Assembly (NCBI GenBank): GCA_015491895.1
Contig: WFVA01000063.1
Coordinates: 1 to 64,000, forward strand
Length of the DNA: 64,000 nucleotides
Reading direction: 5' to 3'
Origin: Albidovulum sp.
GTDB taxonomy: Bacteria > Pseudomonadota > Alphaproteobacteria > Rhodobacterales > Rhodobacteraceae
Below the pieces are notes generated by a model. The model saw only the letters and a list, made by a program, of their open reading frames with translations, was not told where the DNA came from and did not search any database. A program made the translations under genes and the position numbers. Below are positions 27,954-37,916 of the stretch, piece by piece (positions within the stretch are counted from its first letter, which is position 1; the number at the start of each line of letters is the position of its first letter).

Positions 27954-29218
27954 TGCGATAAAATGGTTGCGAAATAATGGCCCGCGCCATGCAGAAGCCC
28001 GGCCTGCCATCCACGGCCCTTCCCCGCCAGCGGCGCGGCGAGGAGTTCGCGCCCCCTCCAGACGGCGGGAGAAGCCAGAAGCGAGGCCCTCGGCAGGCCC
28101 GTTTCGCGCCAGTCCGGGCATTGCGCGAGCCCCTCTTCACCAAGCGCCATCACGGCCAAGGCGTTGTCCTGCGCGAGATTTTTCGGGCCGGTAACGATCC
28201 AGCGCCTGTCCCAGGGCTGGCCCGGGAGGGCTTTCAGCCCGCTAACGGCCGCGTGTTCGCGAAAGATGCGGATCTCCGCCCCTTCCCGGCGCATGAGCGC
28301 GCCATGCAGGCTGCGCGTGCGGCCCGCGTTCACATCCGCGAGAGCTTCGATGAGCGGCTGCAGGCGCGGGCGGTAATCGGCCGATGAAACCCAGCAGAGG
28401 CTGTGCGCCACGAGGCGCAGGCGGATTTCCTCGGGCAGGGCGGCAAGCCCTTCGGCGCCGATCAGCACATCGCCCGCCTGCAATCGCGCGATCGCCCGCG
28501 CGGCTTCGTGCGTGTAGTGATCGAGCGCCGCACGCGCCCTTTGCATCCGCTCGGCCGTGGCGGCGATGCCATCCTGGGAGATGCCGAGATCGGCGAGAAT
28601 TCCAAGCGCTTTTCGCACCCGGACGCGCTCGAAGCGGGTATCCTCATTGGAGGGATCCTCCGCCCAGGCGATGCCCCGCGCCCCGAGCCACTCGCGAAGC
28701 TCCGCGCGCCCGATCCGCAGAAGCGGGCGCAGCCAGGCGATCCCCTCGGCGCGGCTTGCCGGCTGCATGGCCGAAAGCCCGTCCACCCCCGAGCCGCGGG
28801 CAAGACGCATGAGAAAGGTCTCGGCCTGATCGTCGCGCGTATGGGCGAGCGCCACCGCCTCAAACCCGTGATCGCGCGCCCATCCGGCAAGCAACCTGCG
28901 CCGCGCCGCGCGCGCCTCGTGCTGAAGGTTGCCCCGCCCCTTCCAGCCGCGCCATTCAAGGATGTCGTGCCCGATACCGAGCCCGGCGCTTTCGCGCCCC
29001 ACCATCGCGGCCTCTGCGCCCGCTTGCCTGCGCAGCCCGTGATCCACCGTGGCGACCTTCAGCCGGATGCCGCGCGCGCGCGCCCAGGGCGCAAGCAGGT
29101 GCAGCATCGCCATGGAATCACCACCGCCCGAGACGGCAAGCCCGAGCGATTTCGGGCGAAGCTCTTCGAGAAGAGCGGTCGCCCTTGCGCTCAGATCGCC
29201 TTCGCCCGCCTCATGCAC
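27950..29218 (-). CDS. tilS: tRNA(Ile)-lysidine synthase TilS (GTG start)
   Basis: A 422-residue PP-loop ATPase that converts C34 of the tRNA-Ile CAU anticodon to lysidine so that AUA is read. The PP-loop SGGGDS (30-35) and the conserved VDHGLRRQAGAEA and HTRDDQAETFLMRLARGSGVDGL blocks are present, followed by the central substrate-binding and C-terminal domains. The start is a GTG at 29218, directly after the cpoB stop, and there is no ATG before the PP-loop. It stands between cpoB and ftsH, the usual Rhodobacterales order. Confidence 0.93.
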   Translation of the reverse strand: MHEAGEGDLSARATALLEELRPKSLGLAVSGGGDSMAMLHLLAPWARARGIRLKVATVDHGLRRQAGAEAAMVGRESAGLGIGHDILEWRGWKGRGNLQHEARAARRRLLAGWARDHGFEAVALAHTRDDQAETFLMRLARGSGVDGLSAMQPASRAEGIAWLRPLLRIGRAELREWLGARGIAWAEDPSNEDTRFERVRVRKALGILADLGISQDGIAATAERMQRARAALDHYTHEAARAIARLQAGDVLIGAEGLAALPEEIRLRLVAHSLCWVSSADYRPRLQPLIEALADVNAGRTRSLHGALMRREGAEIRIFREHAAVSGLKALPGQPWDRRWIVTGPKNLAQDNALAVMALGEEGLAQCPDWRETGLPRASLLASPAVWRGRELLAAPLAGKGRGWQAGLLHGAGHYFATILSH

Positions 29219-30067
29219 TCAGTTACAGCCCAGTTGCCGCATGGTTTCGCGCGCCTGCGCCTCGGGCTCCGTGCCGGGGAAGCGGGCGCCGACCTCGCCG
29301 AGCGTCACGCAGGCTTCCGGGGTCTTGCCCATTTCGCCCAGCATCTTGCCGAGAAGATAGAGCGCCTCGGGCGCGCGCGAGCCCTCGGGATCACCCGAAA
29401 ACGCATTGAGATAGGCGCGCGCCGCGTCCGTTGTCTCGCCCAGCGCCTCAAGGGCATTGCCCCGCAGCATGTAGGCATCCATGCCAAGCGCGCCGCCGGG
29501 GTAATCCTGCACGTAAGCCGCAAGCTGATCGGCAGCGGCACGGTAATCGCCCGCCTCATAGGCGGCTTTCGCCCGCTCGAAATCCTCCCGCTCGCCAACC
29601 GCAAGCTCGGGCGCATCGCCCTCATCACCCCCGGAAGGGGCGGAGCCGCCGCCACCCCCGGCACCCGGCATTTCGCCGCCGCCAAGGGTTGTAGTTTCGC
29701 CGAGCTTGCTGACATCGCCCCCCTCAAGCTCCACCAGCCGGAATTCAAGATCTCCGATCCGGTTGGTGCCATCGCGCACGATGCGATCCACCCGAAGCTC
29801 GAGCGCTTCGGTCTTGGCCGTGAGATCGGCAAGCGCCGCTTCGATGGCATCGAGCCGCTCGAGAGTCGTCTCGCCGCCGATCTGCACGCCCGGCGCGCCG
29901 GTTGTCGAAAGCTCGCGCTTCAGGCGCTGAATTTCGACATAGAGCACGGAAAGCTCCTGGCGGATGTCGGCCAGTGTCTGGGCACGATCATCCTGCGCCG
30001 CGGCGGGCGGAGCAAACGGGGCCATGAAGGCCCCGCACAGGAGAGCGATGAGCAGGAGGCGCGCCAT
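29219..30067 (-). CDS. cpoB: Tol-Pal system protein CpoB (YbgF)
   Basis: A 282-residue periplasmic protein. It has a signal peptide (MARLLLIALLCGAFMAPFA...AAA), an N-terminal coiled-coil trimerisation region (about 30-110) and a Gly/Ser linker with GGGGSAPSGG near 145. A TPR domain follows in the C-terminal half (AKAAYEAGDYRAAADQLAAYVQDYPG, the first repeat). CpoB couples peptidoglycan synthesis with Tol-driven outer membrane constriction at division. It lies downstream of pal with no gap, and tilS starts right behind its stop. Confidence 0.93.
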   Translation of the reverse strand: MARLLLIALLCGAFMAPFAPPAAAQDDRAQTLADIRQELSVLYVEIQRLKRELSTTGAPGVQIGGETTLERLDAIEAALADLTAKTEALELRVDRIVRDGTNRIGDLEFRLVELEGGDVSKLGETTTLGGGEMPGAGGGGGSAPSGGDEGDAPELAVGEREDFERAKAAYEAGDYRAAADQLAAYVQDYPGGALGMDAYMLRGNALEALGETTDAARAYLNAFSGDPEGSRAPEALYLLGKMLGEMGKTPEACVTLGEVGARFPGTEPEAQARETMRQLGCN

Positions 30068-30071
30068 GGGC

Positions 30072-30581
30072 TCAGACCCCGCCACCGGCGGTGATCACCG
30101 TCACCGCCCGGCGATTCTGCGCATAGCAGCTTTCCTCCGAGCAGATCGCGATGGGGCGCTCCTTGCCGTAGCTCACCGTGCTGAGGCGCGTGCCGGCAAC
30201 ACCCCTGGCCACGAGATATTCCTTCACCGCCGCAGCCCGGCGCGCGCCGAGGGCGAGGTTGTATTCGCGCGTGCCCCGCTCATCGGCATGGCCTTCGATG
30301 ATCGCTGAATATTCGGGATTGTCGAGCAGCCATTGCGCCTGGCCGTCCAGCGTGGCGCGGGCCTCGGGCGAAAGCGTGCTTTGATCCACCGCGAAATGGA
30401 CGCGATCGCCCACCGTCTGGCGGAAATACTCGGGCGAGCGCGGATCAGAGGCGGCGCCGCCCAATCCGGCGCCCGCCCCCGCACCAGCTCCGCCGGCGCC
30501 GGGGCCGAAGCGGCCGGGATCGGTGCAGGCGCTCACGCCCAGAACCGCGATGAGAAGCATGATCTTCTTCAGATGTTTCAT
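30072..30581 (-). CDS. pal: Peptidoglycan-associated lipoprotein Pal
   Basis: A 169-residue outer membrane lipoprotein. Lipobox LGVSAC puts the lipidated Cys at 19, followed by a flexible Gly/Ala-rich linker (GPGAGGAGAGAGAGLG). The OmpA-like domain (about 55-165) has the peptidoglycan-binding pattern EGHADERGTREYNLALGARRA. Pal ties the outer membrane to peptidoglycan and is released by TolB. AGGATACC precedes the ATG. It stands in the tol-pal cluster with its own candidate promoter. Confidence 0.97.
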   Translation of the reverse strand: MKHLKKIMLLIAVLGVSACTDPGRFGPGAGGAGAGAGAGLGGAASDPRSPEYFRQTVGDRVHFAVDQSTLSPEARATLDGQAQWLLDNPEYSAIIEGHADERGTREYNLALGARRAAAVKEYLVARGVAGTRLSTVSYGKERPIAICSEESCYAQNRRAVTVITAGGGV

Positions 30582-30660
30582 GGTATCCTGCTCTTTCCTG
30601 TCATTTCACTTGCGCAAACTCTTGCGCATGGCCTGCCTGATTATCGTTGTCATTGGCAGC

Positions 30661-30689
30661 ATTCTAGCATTCCTGCCCGATTTGCGAAA
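30661..30689 (-). promoter_or_regulatory. Candidate sigma-70 promoter of pal
   Basis: On the minus strand TTTCGC (30684-30689), 17 bases, then TAGAAT (30661-30666). The leader that follows contains two copies of TGCGCA (30611-30616 and 30623-30628), which could pair with each other. This gives pal and cpoB their own promoter behind tolB. Confidence 0.45.
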
Positions 30690-30737
30690 CCCGCCCGCAC
30701 CCGGCCCGGACGGCCGCTGTGGCGATCCCAGCTCCCA

Positions 30738-32081
30738 TCACTTCAGAAGCGGCGACCATGCCGGATCGGAAGCCGCCCCCTGCATCGGAACCCGGCGCAG
30801 ATTGCGCCCGCTCGTATCCACCGTGTAAAGCGCCGAGGTGCCGCCCGCGCCGGCGGTTTCGCGGGTGAACATGATCACCCGGCCGTTTGGCGCCCATGTG
30901 GGGCCTTCATCGAGGAAGGAGGAGGTGAGAAGCCGCTCCTCGGTGCCATCGATCTGCATGACGCCGATGTGAAAGCGGCCCTTGTTCTGCTTGGTGAAGG
31001 CGATGAGATCGCCGCGGGGGGACCACACGGGCGTGTTGTAGCGCCCCTTGCCGCGGCTGATGCGGCGCGGCTCCCCGCCGCCTGCGGGCATGATGTAGAG
31101 CTGCGAGGAGCCCGAGCGATCGGAGGTAAAGACGATCTGGCGCCCGTCGGGCGAAAAGCTCGGGGCGATCTCGATCGAGGGCGCGCTGGTGAGGCGGCGC
31201 CGCTTGCCGGTGGCGAGATCGAGGCTGTAGATATCGGTATTGCCGCCGACCGAAAGCGAGAGCAGCACCGTGCGCCCATCGGGCGAAAAGCGCGGCGCGA
31301 AGCTCATCGTGCCGGGCTGCTCATCGAGCGCGCGCCGGCGCAGGGAGCCGAGATCGAGGAGATAGACCCGCGGGAAGCCGCTTTCATAGGAGGTATAGAG
31401 CAGCCGATCGCCGGCGGGCGAAAAGCGCGGCGCCAGAACGAGGGCGCGGCCATCGGTGAGATACTGCACGTTGGCGCCATCGTAATCCATGATCGCCAGC
31501 CGCTTGACGCGCGCGTTCTTCGGCCCGCTCTCGGCGATGAAGGCCACGCGGCTGTCAAAATAGGGGCCTTCGCCGGTGATCCGGCTGTAGACGGCATCGG
31601 CCACCTTGTGGCCCATGCGCCGCCAGCTTGCGGTGGTGCCGGCGAATTGCAGCCCCTTGCCGAGCGGCGCGCCGCTGAACACGTCATAAAGGCGGAACTT
31701 CACCGTGAGCCGCCTGCCGCTGACGCTGACGGCCCCGGTGATCAGCGCCTGGGCATTGATCGCCTTCCAGTCGCCGAACTGCACCGGCGCATCGAAGCTG
31801 GTGACGGAGGAGATGAACGCCTCCTTCGGGATCTCGCGAAAGAGCCCCGTGCCCTGAAGATCGGCGGCAACAATCCGCGTGATGCGCGCGGCATATTCCC
31901 GCGCGGCGCCGTTTTCGGCGATGAAATCCGGCACGGCGAAGGGGAGAGGCTCGATCACCCCTTCATCGATGACGATGCGCAGCGGCCCGGGCCGTTCCTG
32001 CGCCGTGAGTGGCCCGGAGGAAAGGGCGCCAAGGCCCGCGAGGACCACCACCAGAAGGGGAAGAATACGCTTGATGCTCAT
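30738..32081 (-). CDS. tolB: Tol-Pal system beta-propeller protein TolB
   Basis: A 447-residue periplasmic protein: signal peptide ([20 protein letters not shown]), N-terminal alpha/beta domain, then a six-bladed beta-propeller with repeated APRFSPDG-type blades ([58 protein letters not shown]). TolB links Pal to TolA and is recycled by the proton-driven TolQRA complex. Its ATG overlaps the tolA stop as ATGA. Confidence 0.97.
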   Translation of the reverse strand: MSIKRILPLLVVVLAGLGALSSGPLTAQERPGPLRIVIDEGVIEPLPFAVPDFIAENGAAREYAARITRIVAADLQGTGLFREIPKEAFISSVTSFDAPVQFGDWKAINAQALITGAVSVSGRRLTVKFRLYDVFSGAPLGKGLQFAGTTASWRRMGHKVADAVYSRITGEGPYFDSRVAFIAESGPKNARVKRLAIMDYDGANVQYLTDGRALVLAPRFSPAGDRLLYTSYESGFPRVYLLDLGSLRRRALDEQPGTMSFAPRFSPDGRTVLLSLSVGGNTDIYSLDLATGKRRRLTSAPSIEIAPSFSPDGRQIVFTSDRSGSSQLYIMPAGGGEPRRISRGKGRYNTPVWSPRGDLIAFTKQNKGRFHIGVMQIDGTEERLLTSSFLDEGPTWAPNGRVIMFTRETAGAGGTSALYTVDTSGRNLRRVPMQGAASDPAWSPLLK

Positions 32082-33256
32082 TTGATCCTCATTTTCTCAG
32101 GATTGAAGGTAATTTCAATATCCCGCCAGTGCTCATACTTCTCGATCGGCAGATTGTAGCCACGTGCGCCGCAGCGCAGGATGGCCCGGCGCGCTGCCTC
32201 ATAGGCCTGACGGGCCGCCCCGTCGCTGCCCCCGCTGGCCGAGATCATGCGCAGGCTGGCGGGCTCGGGGCGGCCGTCGCGGGTGAGCGAGAAGCCAACC
32301 GTGACGGTCACGCGCAGCGCTTCGGCCGATAGCGCGCCCACGTTCCAGCAGCGCGAGACGGCGAGGCGGAAGCCCTCCTTTTCGCTGCGCGAAAGCGGTG
32401 GGCCGGCCGCCGCCGCGGGGGAAGAGGCGGCCGGTGCGGGCGTGCTGGCCGCATCCTCCACCGCCGCCGCGATCGCAGCCGCCATGGCATCTTCCGCGGC
32501 TTCCTCCGGCGCAGGCGCCTCGGCCACTGCCACGGGCGGAGCGGGGCGCGCGGGGCGGGCGCGCGGCCTTGGCGAAGAAACGGGCGCGGAGGAAGCCGGC
32601 TTCTCGGCTTCCGTCACGATCTCCGTGCTTGCTTCCGGCGGCGCTGTGGGTTCGGTTTCGGGCTGTTTCTCCGCCGCTTCCGGGCTCTGGCTCACTTCTT
32701 CGCGCAGCACCTCATCGGGCAGGGCCTCGGGCGGAGCGGGCGCGGCCGGCTCAGGCGCGACCCGGGGCGCTTCGCGCGGGGTGGGCGTCTCGGACGGAGG
32801 CTCGGCAAGCGCCAGCGCCTCGGGGGCGGGCTGCTCAGGCGGCGTATCCTCCACTTCCACCACCGGCGACGCGGGCGGGGATTCGATTTCAGGGATATTC
32901 TCTGCCACCGGCTCGGGCGGGGAGAGCGGCGCGGCGGCTGGCGGCGCTACCGGCTCCGAAGGGGCTTCGGCCGGAACGGCCGGCGCGGCCTCCCCCTCGG
33001 GCGCCGGCACCGGGAGGGCGATTGCGGCCCGCGGCACTTCGGGGCGGCTCGCTTCGGGCACCGTCAGCGCGGCAAATTCTTCCGGGGAAATGAGCGATAC
33101 TTCGGTCGTCGCTACCGTGCGAGCGCTGTCGCGGCTCTTGAGAAAGGGCGAAAACAGCACCAGGGCGATGACCCCCAGATGCAGCGCACCGGAGATGATC
33201 ATCCCGGTGCGCGGAAGCGCCTCTTCCCCGAAATCCATGCCCTGGGGGAAATCCAT
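32078..33256 (-). CDS. tolA: TolA-like energy transducer of the Tol-Pal system
   Basis: A 392-residue protein with one N-terminal transmembrane helix (about 17-36). A long Pro/Ala/Glu-rich spacer (about 60-300) is suited to crossing the periplasm. The C-terminal TonB/TolA-like domain (about 300-392) has the [28 protein letters not shown] pattern. The Pro-rich spacer replaces the helical Ala/Lys repeat of enteric TolA, as is common in Rhodobacterales. The start at 33256 has GGAGG seven bases upstream. It is placed exactly between tolR and tolB. Confidence 0.88.
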   Translation of the reverse strand: MDFPQGMDFGEEALPRTGMIISGALHLGVIALVLFSPFLKSRDSARTVATTEVSLISPEEFAALTVPEASRPEVPRAAIALPVPAPEGEAAPAVPAEAPSEPVAPPAAAPLSPPEPVAENIPEIESPPASPVVEVEDTPPEQPAPEALALAEPPSETPTPREAPRVAPEPAAPAPPEALPDEVLREEVSQSPEAAEKQPETEPTAPPEASTEIVTEAEKPASSAPVSSPRPRARPARPAPPVAVAEAPAPEEAAEDAMAAAIAAAVEDAASTPAPAASSPAAAAGPPLSRSEKEGFRLAVSRCWNVGALSAEALRVTVTVGFSLTRDGRPEPASLRMISASGGSDGAARQAYEAARRAILRCGARGYNLPIEKYEHWRDIEITFNPEKMRIK

Positions 33257-33269
33257 TTCCCGCCTCCCG

Positions 33270-33749
33270 TCAGCCGCCCCGGCCGTCAAGCTTCGGGCCG
33301 CCGGTTTCCGTCACCAGGCCGATATTGCGGAAACCCGCCGCATTAAGCGCGCCCATCACCTCGGCAACGCGCGCGTAAGGCACGGCGCCATCGGCGCGCA
33401 GGAAGATCTTGTCGCCCTCCCGCTCCGCGGCAATGGCTCTCAGCTTCGCGATCAGCTGATCGGCGGGCACTTCGCTCGTCTGGAGCATCACCCTGCCATC
33501 GGCGGTGATGGTGATCGCCAGCGGCGCCTCCTGCTCGGCCGGCAGGGCGCCGGCGGCCGTTTCGGGCAGTTTCACCGGCACGCCGGCCGTCATCATCGGC
33601 GCGGCCACCATGAAGATGACCAGAAGCACCAGCATGACATCGACCATCGGGGTGACGTTGATCTCCGCCATCGGCTTGGTGCGCTGGCGCCGCCCGCGCC
33701 GCGATGCCGCACCGCGCACCCTGCCGGAGATATTTGCCCCGCCCCCCAT
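33270..33749 (-). CDS. tolR: Tol-Pal system protein TolR (ExbD family)
   Basis: A 159-residue inner membrane protein. A basic N-terminus (SRRGRRQRTKPM) is followed by the single transmembrane helix NVTPMVDVMLVLLVIFMVAA, with the proton-path aspartate at 37. A periplasmic ExbD-type domain of about 90 residues completes it. TolR with TolQ forms the proton channel that drives TolA. The start at 33749 is two bases after the tolQ stop. Sequence like the dispersed TATTT repeat lies in the first codons (about 33718-33740). Confidence 0.95.
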   Translation of the reverse strand: MGGGANISGRVRGAASRRGRRQRTKPMAEINVTPMVDVMLVLLVIFMVAAPMMTAGVPVKLPETAAGALPAEQEAPLAITITADGRVMLQTSEVPADQLIAKLRAIAAEREGDKIFLRADGAVPYARVAEVMGALNAAGFRNIGLVTETGGPKLDGRGG

Positions 33750-33750
33750 G

Positions 33751-34446
33751 TCAGCTGTCCAGATGGCGGCTGAGGATGGTGGAAAATTCATCGGCGAAAG
33801 CGGAATAGCCGGTGAGCAGGCGATCGCTGTCGGTCGAGAGCTTGTTGTAGAAGATCACGGCGGGGATGGCCGCGAGCAGGCCAAGCCCGGTGGCGATCAG
33901 CGCCTCGGCGATGCCGGGCGCCACCACGGCGAGATTCGTATTCTGCTGAAGCGCGATCTCCTCAAAGGAATTCTTGATACCCCAGACCGTGCCGAACAGG
34001 CCGACAAAAGGCGCCGTGGAGCCGACGGTGGCGAGAAAATTCAGCCCCCGCGTCACCTTCTCCTCTTCCTTGGCGATCGCCACATCCATGGAGCGATCGA
34101 TCCGCTGCTGCGCCCCGGCGATCAGCTTGCCATCGGCGCGATGCGAACGCCGCCACTCCATCATCCCGGCGGCGAACACGCTCTCTGCCCCGCCACGTGG
34201 CTCGGTGCCGATCCTGTCAAACAGCTCATCGAGCGGCTGGCCAGACCAGAAGGCGCGATCGAATTCCTCCGCCAGCCGCCGCGCCCGGCGGTAATTTATC
34301 AGCTTCTGAATGATGATCGCCCATGACCAGAAGGAAGCGACGATCAGCAGGATCATCACGATCTTCACGGTCAGTGTGGCGCGAGCAAAAAGCGCCAGAA
34401 AGGAGAAATCAATCCCCTGCGCCATCGCAAGTGTTTCGGTTTCCAT
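33751..34446 (-). CDS. tolQ: Tol-Pal system proton channel protein TolQ
   Basis: A 231-residue MotA/TolQ/ExbB-type inner membrane protein. It has three transmembrane segments: about 22-42, 132-152 and 172-192. The conserved block LATVGSTAPFVGLFGTVWGI is present, as is IAEALIATGLGLLAAIPAVIFYN, in which a Thr/Glu pair lines the proton path. It forms the Tol motor with TolR. About 75 bases separate it from ybgC. Confidence 0.97.
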   Translation of the reverse strand: METETLAMAQGIDFSFLALFARATLTVKIVMILLIVASFWSWAIIIQKLINYRRARRLAEEFDRAFWSGQPLDELFDRIGTEPRGGAESVFAAGMMEWRRSHRADGKLIAGAQQRIDRSMDVAIAKEEEKVTRGLNFLATVGSTAPFVGLFGTVWGIKNSFEEIALQQNTNLAVVAPGIAEALIATGLGLLAAIPAVIFYNKLSTDSDRLLTGYSAFADEFSTILSRHLDS

Positions 34447-34522
34447 TGGCCTGCTCGTTTTGCCCGGCCGCTCTGCGGCTCTGATTTCGCTGATCTATAG
34501 CGCAGTTTTCAGGGAAATGCCA

Positions 34523-34942
34523 TCACCTCTCCGCCGACCCGCCCCCGGCCTCCTCCAGCCTTGCGCGAATATCCGCCGGAATGCGCACCGGGCGGCCCTC
34601 GAGGCTCATCAGCACCAGCGTCACCTGCGCCGTGAAAAGGATCTCCTCCCCGCGCATCACCCGCTGCGCCATCACCAGCCGCGCCCCCCCGATCTGCCCG
34701 ATCGCGGTCAGCACCTCGAGGCGATCATCGAAACGCGCCGGCGAAAGATAATCCGCCTCGACCCGGCGCACGGCAAAAACCAGCCCGCGCCCCTCCTTCA
34801 ATTCCACTTGATCGATCCCGAGCGCCCGCACATATTCGCTGCGCCCGCGCTCTATGAACCTGAGATAATTGGCATAATAGACGATCCCCGCCAGATCCGT
34901 ATCTTCATAATAGACGCGCAGGGGAAAGCGATGCTCATTCAT
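34523..34942 (-). CDS. ybgC: Tol-Pal associated acyl-CoA thioesterase YbgC
   Basis: A 139-residue hot-dog fold thioesterase. The family motif RVYYEDTDLAGIVYYANYLRFIERGRSE has the catalytic Asp in EDTDLAG. YbgC hydrolyses short- or medium-chain acyl-CoA and is a constant neighbour of tolQRAB. The start at 34942 is preferred over the ATG at 34948 because GGAGG is then seven bases away. It overlaps nothing but starts two bases from the upstream stop. Confidence 0.95.
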   Translation of the reverse strand: MNEHRFPLRVYYEDTDLAGIVYYANYLRFIERGRSEYVRALGIDQVELKEGRGLVFAVRRVEADYLSPARFDDRLEVLTAIGQIGGARLVMAQRVMRGEEILFTAQVTLVLMSLEGRPVRIPADIRARLEEAGGGSAER

Positions 34943-34944
34943 TG

Positions 34945-35568
34945 TCATGCCTCCATCCGGGCGAAAAGGCGCAGCGCATGCGATGGATCATCCGCAACAT
35001 CCGGCAGCACCGGATCATAGGCCGCCCGCACGATCGCTGCGAATTCGGGGCGCAAGACACCTCCCCCTTCCCCACCCGCAACGAGCGGCGCACGGCCGGC
35101 AAACGCGCCTTCGCCCCAAGGCAGGATCACCCGCAGCGCAAGAGCGAGCGCAATCTCCTCGGCCGGGCGGGAAAGCGCCGCCTCATCCATGCGCAGAAAG
35201 GCGAAACAGGCGCGCACGGCCCCCGCTTCGTCATAACGGAAAAGCCTGTATTGATGCGCACCCGCCTCTCGCAGCCGCGCCACGAGCTCCTCCAGATCCG
35301 GGATCATCCGGCCCAGATTCGCTAGCTCCAGAAGCTCCTCCCATTCCCGCAGGAAGAAGATCATGAGATTGGCGCCAAGCTCGCCATCCATCTGCCCCAT
35401 GCGATGGCCGGCAACCGAAACCACCGCCTCGATCGCCCCCTTGACGATCGCCAGCGTCTCGTCCTCTACCCCGAACACCACAGGCACGATCGGCCGCCCC
35501 CAGCGGGCGAATGCGTAGCTGCCGTCAGGGCGGGCAAAGGCCGCCGCGATCTCTTCGGGTGTCATCAT
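34945..35568 (-). CDS. Unrecognised protein between ruvB and ybgC
   Basis: A 207-residue soluble, acidic protein, mostly helical by composition, with no signal peptide or membrane segment. It contains GRPIVPVVFGVEDETLAIVKGAIEAVVSVAGH, GQMDGELGANLMIFFLREWEEL, and a C-terminal region rich in Ala and Gly. I do not recognise a family. Two ATGs stand in tandem at 35568 and 35565. Both are the tail of the dispersed TATTT repeat at 35566-35600, and there is no usual Shine-Dalgarno. It sits in the ruv-tol run on the same strand and ends just before ybgC, which supports a real gene. Confidence 0.7.
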   Translation of the reverse strand: MMTPEEIAAAFARPDGSYAFARWGRPIVPVVFGVEDETLAIVKGAIEAVVSVAGHRMGQMDGELGANLMIFFLREWEELLELANLGRMIPDLEELVARLREAGAHQYRLFRYDEAGAVRACFAFLRMDEAALSRPAEEIALALALRVILPWGEGAFAGRAPLVAGGEGGGVLRPEFAAIVRAAYDPVLPDVADDPSHALRLFARMEA

Positions 35569-35600
35569 CACTGGTCCGCAAATATCCCCGCCGGAGGCAT
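35566..35600 (-). repeat. Dispersed TATTT repeat copy (35 bases) at a start codon
   Basis: Identical to the copy at 22047-22081. Its right end on the minus strand (AGTGATG) supplies the first ATG of the gene at 34945-35568, and it separates that gene from the ruvB stop at 35621. Confidence 0.9.
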
Positions 35601-35620
35601 AAATCCTTTCATGCCCGGCC

Positions 35621-36664
35621 TCAACCAAAGAGATCAGCGCCGCCGCGGGGGGGCGCGAGCCCCAGATGCGCCCAAGCCCTGGCGGCCAGCATCCGCCCGC
35701 GCGGCGTGCGCTGGATCAGGCCCTGCTGCAGGAGAAAGGGCTCGATCACCTCCTCGAGCGCATCGCGGCTCTCCGAGAGCGCGGCGGAAAGCGTCTCCGC
35801 GCCCACGGGGCCGCCATTGTAATTCTCCGCGATGAGGCGCAGATAGCGCCGATCGGCCCCGTCAAGGCCAAGGTGATCCACGCCAAGGCGGGTGAGGGCA
35901 TCATCGGCGATGGCGCGGCTTATGTGCCCGCCGCCCTCGACAACGGCGAAATCCACCACCCGGCGCAGGAGCCGCCCGGCGATCCTCGGCGTGCCGCGCG
36001 CGCGCCGGGCGATCTCGTGCAGGCCGTTATCATCGGCGCTCACCCCCATCAGCCGCGCACCGCGGCGCACGATCTCGTGCAATTCCTCCACCGAGTAGAA
36101 TTGCAGACGTACCGGGATCCCGAAGCGATCGCGCAAGGGAGTGGTGAGCAGGCCGAGGCGGGTGGTGGCGCCCACCAGCGTGAAGGGCTGAAGCTCGATG
36201 CGCACGGTGCGTGCCGCCGGCCCTTCGCCGATCACCAGATCGAGCTCGAAATCCTCGAGCGCCGGGTAAAGCACCTCCTCCACCACCGGGTTGAGGCGGT
36301 GGATCTCGTCGATGAAAAGCACATCGCCGCGCTCGAGATTGGTGAGAATGGCCGCCAGATCGCCGGCGCGGGCGAGCACGGGGCCGCTTGTCATGCGGAA
36401 ATTGACGCCAAGCTCGCGCGCCATGATCTGGGCGAGGGTTGTCTTGCCGAGGCCGGGGGGGCCGTGGAAAAGCACATGGTCCATGGCCTGCCCGCGCCGC
36501 CGCGCGCTTTCGATGAATACCGCGAGATTGGCGCGCGCTTCCGCCTGACCGATGAACTCGGCCAGCGCCTGGGGGCGCAGCGCGCGATCGGGATCCTCCG
36601 GGCGCAGCGCGGGGCGCATGTCGGGATCGGGGTGGTTTTCTCCTGCCTGGGCTGGCTCTTTCAT
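35621..36664 (-). CDS. ruvB: Holliday junction branch migration helicase RuvB
   Basis: A 347-residue AAA+ motor that drives branch migration with RuvA. Walker A is GPPGLGKT (68-75), Walker B is [22 protein letters not shown], and the family signatures [18 protein letters not shown] and [16 protein letters not shown] are present. The start at 36664 is three bases from the ruvA stop. Length and domain order are normal. Confidence 0.97.
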   Translation of the reverse strand: MKEPAQAGENHPDPDMRPALRPEDPDRALRPQALAEFIGQAEARANLAVFIESARRRGQAMDHVLFHGPPGLGKTTLAQIMARELGVNFRMTSGPVLARAGDLAAILTNLERGDVLFIDEIHRLNPVVEEVLYPALEDFELDLVIGEGPAARTVRIELQPFTLVGATTRLGLLTTPLRDRFGIPVRLQFYSVEELHEIVRRGARLMGVSADDNGLHEIARRARGTPRIAGRLLRRVVDFAVVEGGGHISRAIADDALTRLGVDHLGLDGADRRYLRLIAENYNGGPVGAETLSAALSESRDALEEVIEPFLLQQGLIQRTPRGRMLAARAWAHLGLAPPRGGADLFG

Positions 36665-36667
36665 GGC

Positions 36668-37381
36668 TTATCCCTTCGGCGCGAGCAGCTTGAGCGATGC
36701 GCGGATGAGGGCGGGCGTATCAAGCCCGCCGCTTTCGTCTGCGCCAATGACCTCCGCCACGGCCGCCGCCGCCTCCCCCGGCGCATATCCGAGATTCTGC
36801 AGCGCCGAGAGCGCTTCGGCCTGCGTGGCCGCAGTGCGGACGGCATCACCCCCGGCCGGCTGGCCGGGCGATTGCGGCGATTCGGGGGATCGGGCTCTGG
36901 AAGCTGTCTCGGTGCCTGCCTCACCCGCAATCGGCGCGGGCGCCGCGAGGCCCTCGGCCGCATCTCCCATCGCCATGACCACCGGCGCCTTTTCCTTCAG
37001 TTCGTTCACTACCCGCTGCGCGGTTTTCGGGCCCACCCCCTTTGCCGCCCTGATCGCGGCCATGTCACCAAGGGCAATGGCGCGGCTCAGGCCTTCGGCG
37101 CCCAGACTGCCCAGGATGGCAAGCGACGCCTTGGCCCCGATCCCCTGCACGCTCATCAGAAGCCGGTGCCACTCCTTCTCGATCAGCGTCGCAAAGCCGA
37201 AGAGCTGGAGGAGATCCTCGCGCACCAGAAGATCGGTATAGAGCGCCACCGCCTCGCCCGGCGCGGGCAGGCCGGCAAGGGTGCGCTCGCTCACATGCAC
37301 CAGATAGCCAACCCCGCCCACATCGATCAGCACATGATCCGAAGCCTTCAGCAGCAGCCTGCCCGCAATCCGCCCGATCAT
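36668..37381 (-). CDS. ruvA: Holliday junction DNA-binding protein RuvA
   Basis: A 237-residue protein binding four-way junctions as a tetramer. The N-terminal OB fold ([32 protein letters not shown]) is followed by a helix-hairpin-helix domain ([15 protein letters not shown]). The C-terminal RuvB-contacting UBA-like domain ([20 protein letters not shown]) follows an unusually long acidic linker rich in Ala/Pro/Ser at 150-190. It follows ruvC with 13 bases between. Confidence 0.96.
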   Translation of the reverse strand: MIGRIAGRLLLKASDHVLIDVGGVGYLVHVSERTLAGLPAPGEAVALYTDLLVREDLLQLFGFATLIEKEWHRLLMSVQGIGAKASLAILGSLGAEGLSRAIALGDMAAIRAAKGVGPKTAQRVVNELKEKAPVVMAMGDAAEGLAAPAPIAGEAGTETASRARSPESPQSPGQPAGGDAVRTAATQAEALSALQNLGYAPGEAAAAVAEVIGADESGGLDTPALIRASLKLLAPKG

Positions 37382-37394
37382 GCCACCGCCCCCT

Positions 37395-37916
37395 TCATGC
37401 CCCGGCCCGCGCCAGCGCCGCGGCGAGATGCCCGGCCGATTGCATGTGATGGGCATGGCAGATCGCCACCGCCAGCGCATCGGCCGCATCCGGCCCCGCC
37501 AGTTCGACCCCGGGAAGCTGCATCCGCACCATGTGCTGGACCTGCTCCTTGGCCGCATGACCCACCCCGACGACGCATTTCTTCACCGCATTCGGGGCAT
37601 ATTCCCCCACAACGAGCCCCACGCGCGCCGGCACGAGAAGCGCGATCGCCCGCGCCTGGCCAAGCTTCAGCGTGCCAGCGCCGTCCTTGTTGACAAAGGT
37701 CTTCTCGACCGCCGCCGCATCAGGCCGGTAACGCTCGAAAACGGCGCCGAGCTGTTCGAAGAGGGAAAGAAGCCGCACCGCCAGATCATCCCCCTCCGAG
37801 CGGCAGACACCATTCGCCACATGGCAAAGCCGCCCCGGCGCGGCCTCGATCACGCCCCATCCAAGCGCCCTCAATCCGGGATCCATTCCGATGATCCGCA
37901 TGCCCTGCCTGCTCAT
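37395..37916 (-). CDS. ruvC: Crossover junction endodeoxyribonuclease RuvC
   Basis: A 173-residue RNase H-fold resolvase. Acidic residues are visible in [13 protein letters not shown] (Asp12), [11 protein letters not shown] (Glu) and [12 protein letters not shown] (Asp pair). It cuts Holliday junctions moved by RuvAB. The ATG at 37916 follows AAGGGCAAC; an alternative ATG at 37901 begins MRIIGMDPG. It is the first gene of ruvC-ruvA-ruvB. Confidence 0.96.
   Translation of the reverse strand: MSRQGMRIIGMDPGLRALGWGVIEAAPGRLCHVANGVCRSEGDDLAVRLLSLFEQLGAVFERYRPDAAAVEKTFVNKDGAGTLKLGQARAIALLVPARVGLVVGEYAPNAVKKCVVGVGHAAKEQVQHMVRMQLPGVELAGPDAADALAVAICHAHHMQSAGHLAAALARAGA

Noticed and set aside
33718-33740. 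A further TATTT repeat copy at the tolR start
   Set aside because: It keeps GGAGATATTTGC but lacks the flanking blocks, and the codons are plausible for TolR, so it was not listed as a repeat.
32247-33773. A Ser/Ala/Gly-rich 508-codon plus-strand frame resembling a low-complexity secreted protein
   Set aside because: It is the antisense of the Pro/Ala-rich tolA spacer and of tolR, both of which are certain from sequence and gene order.
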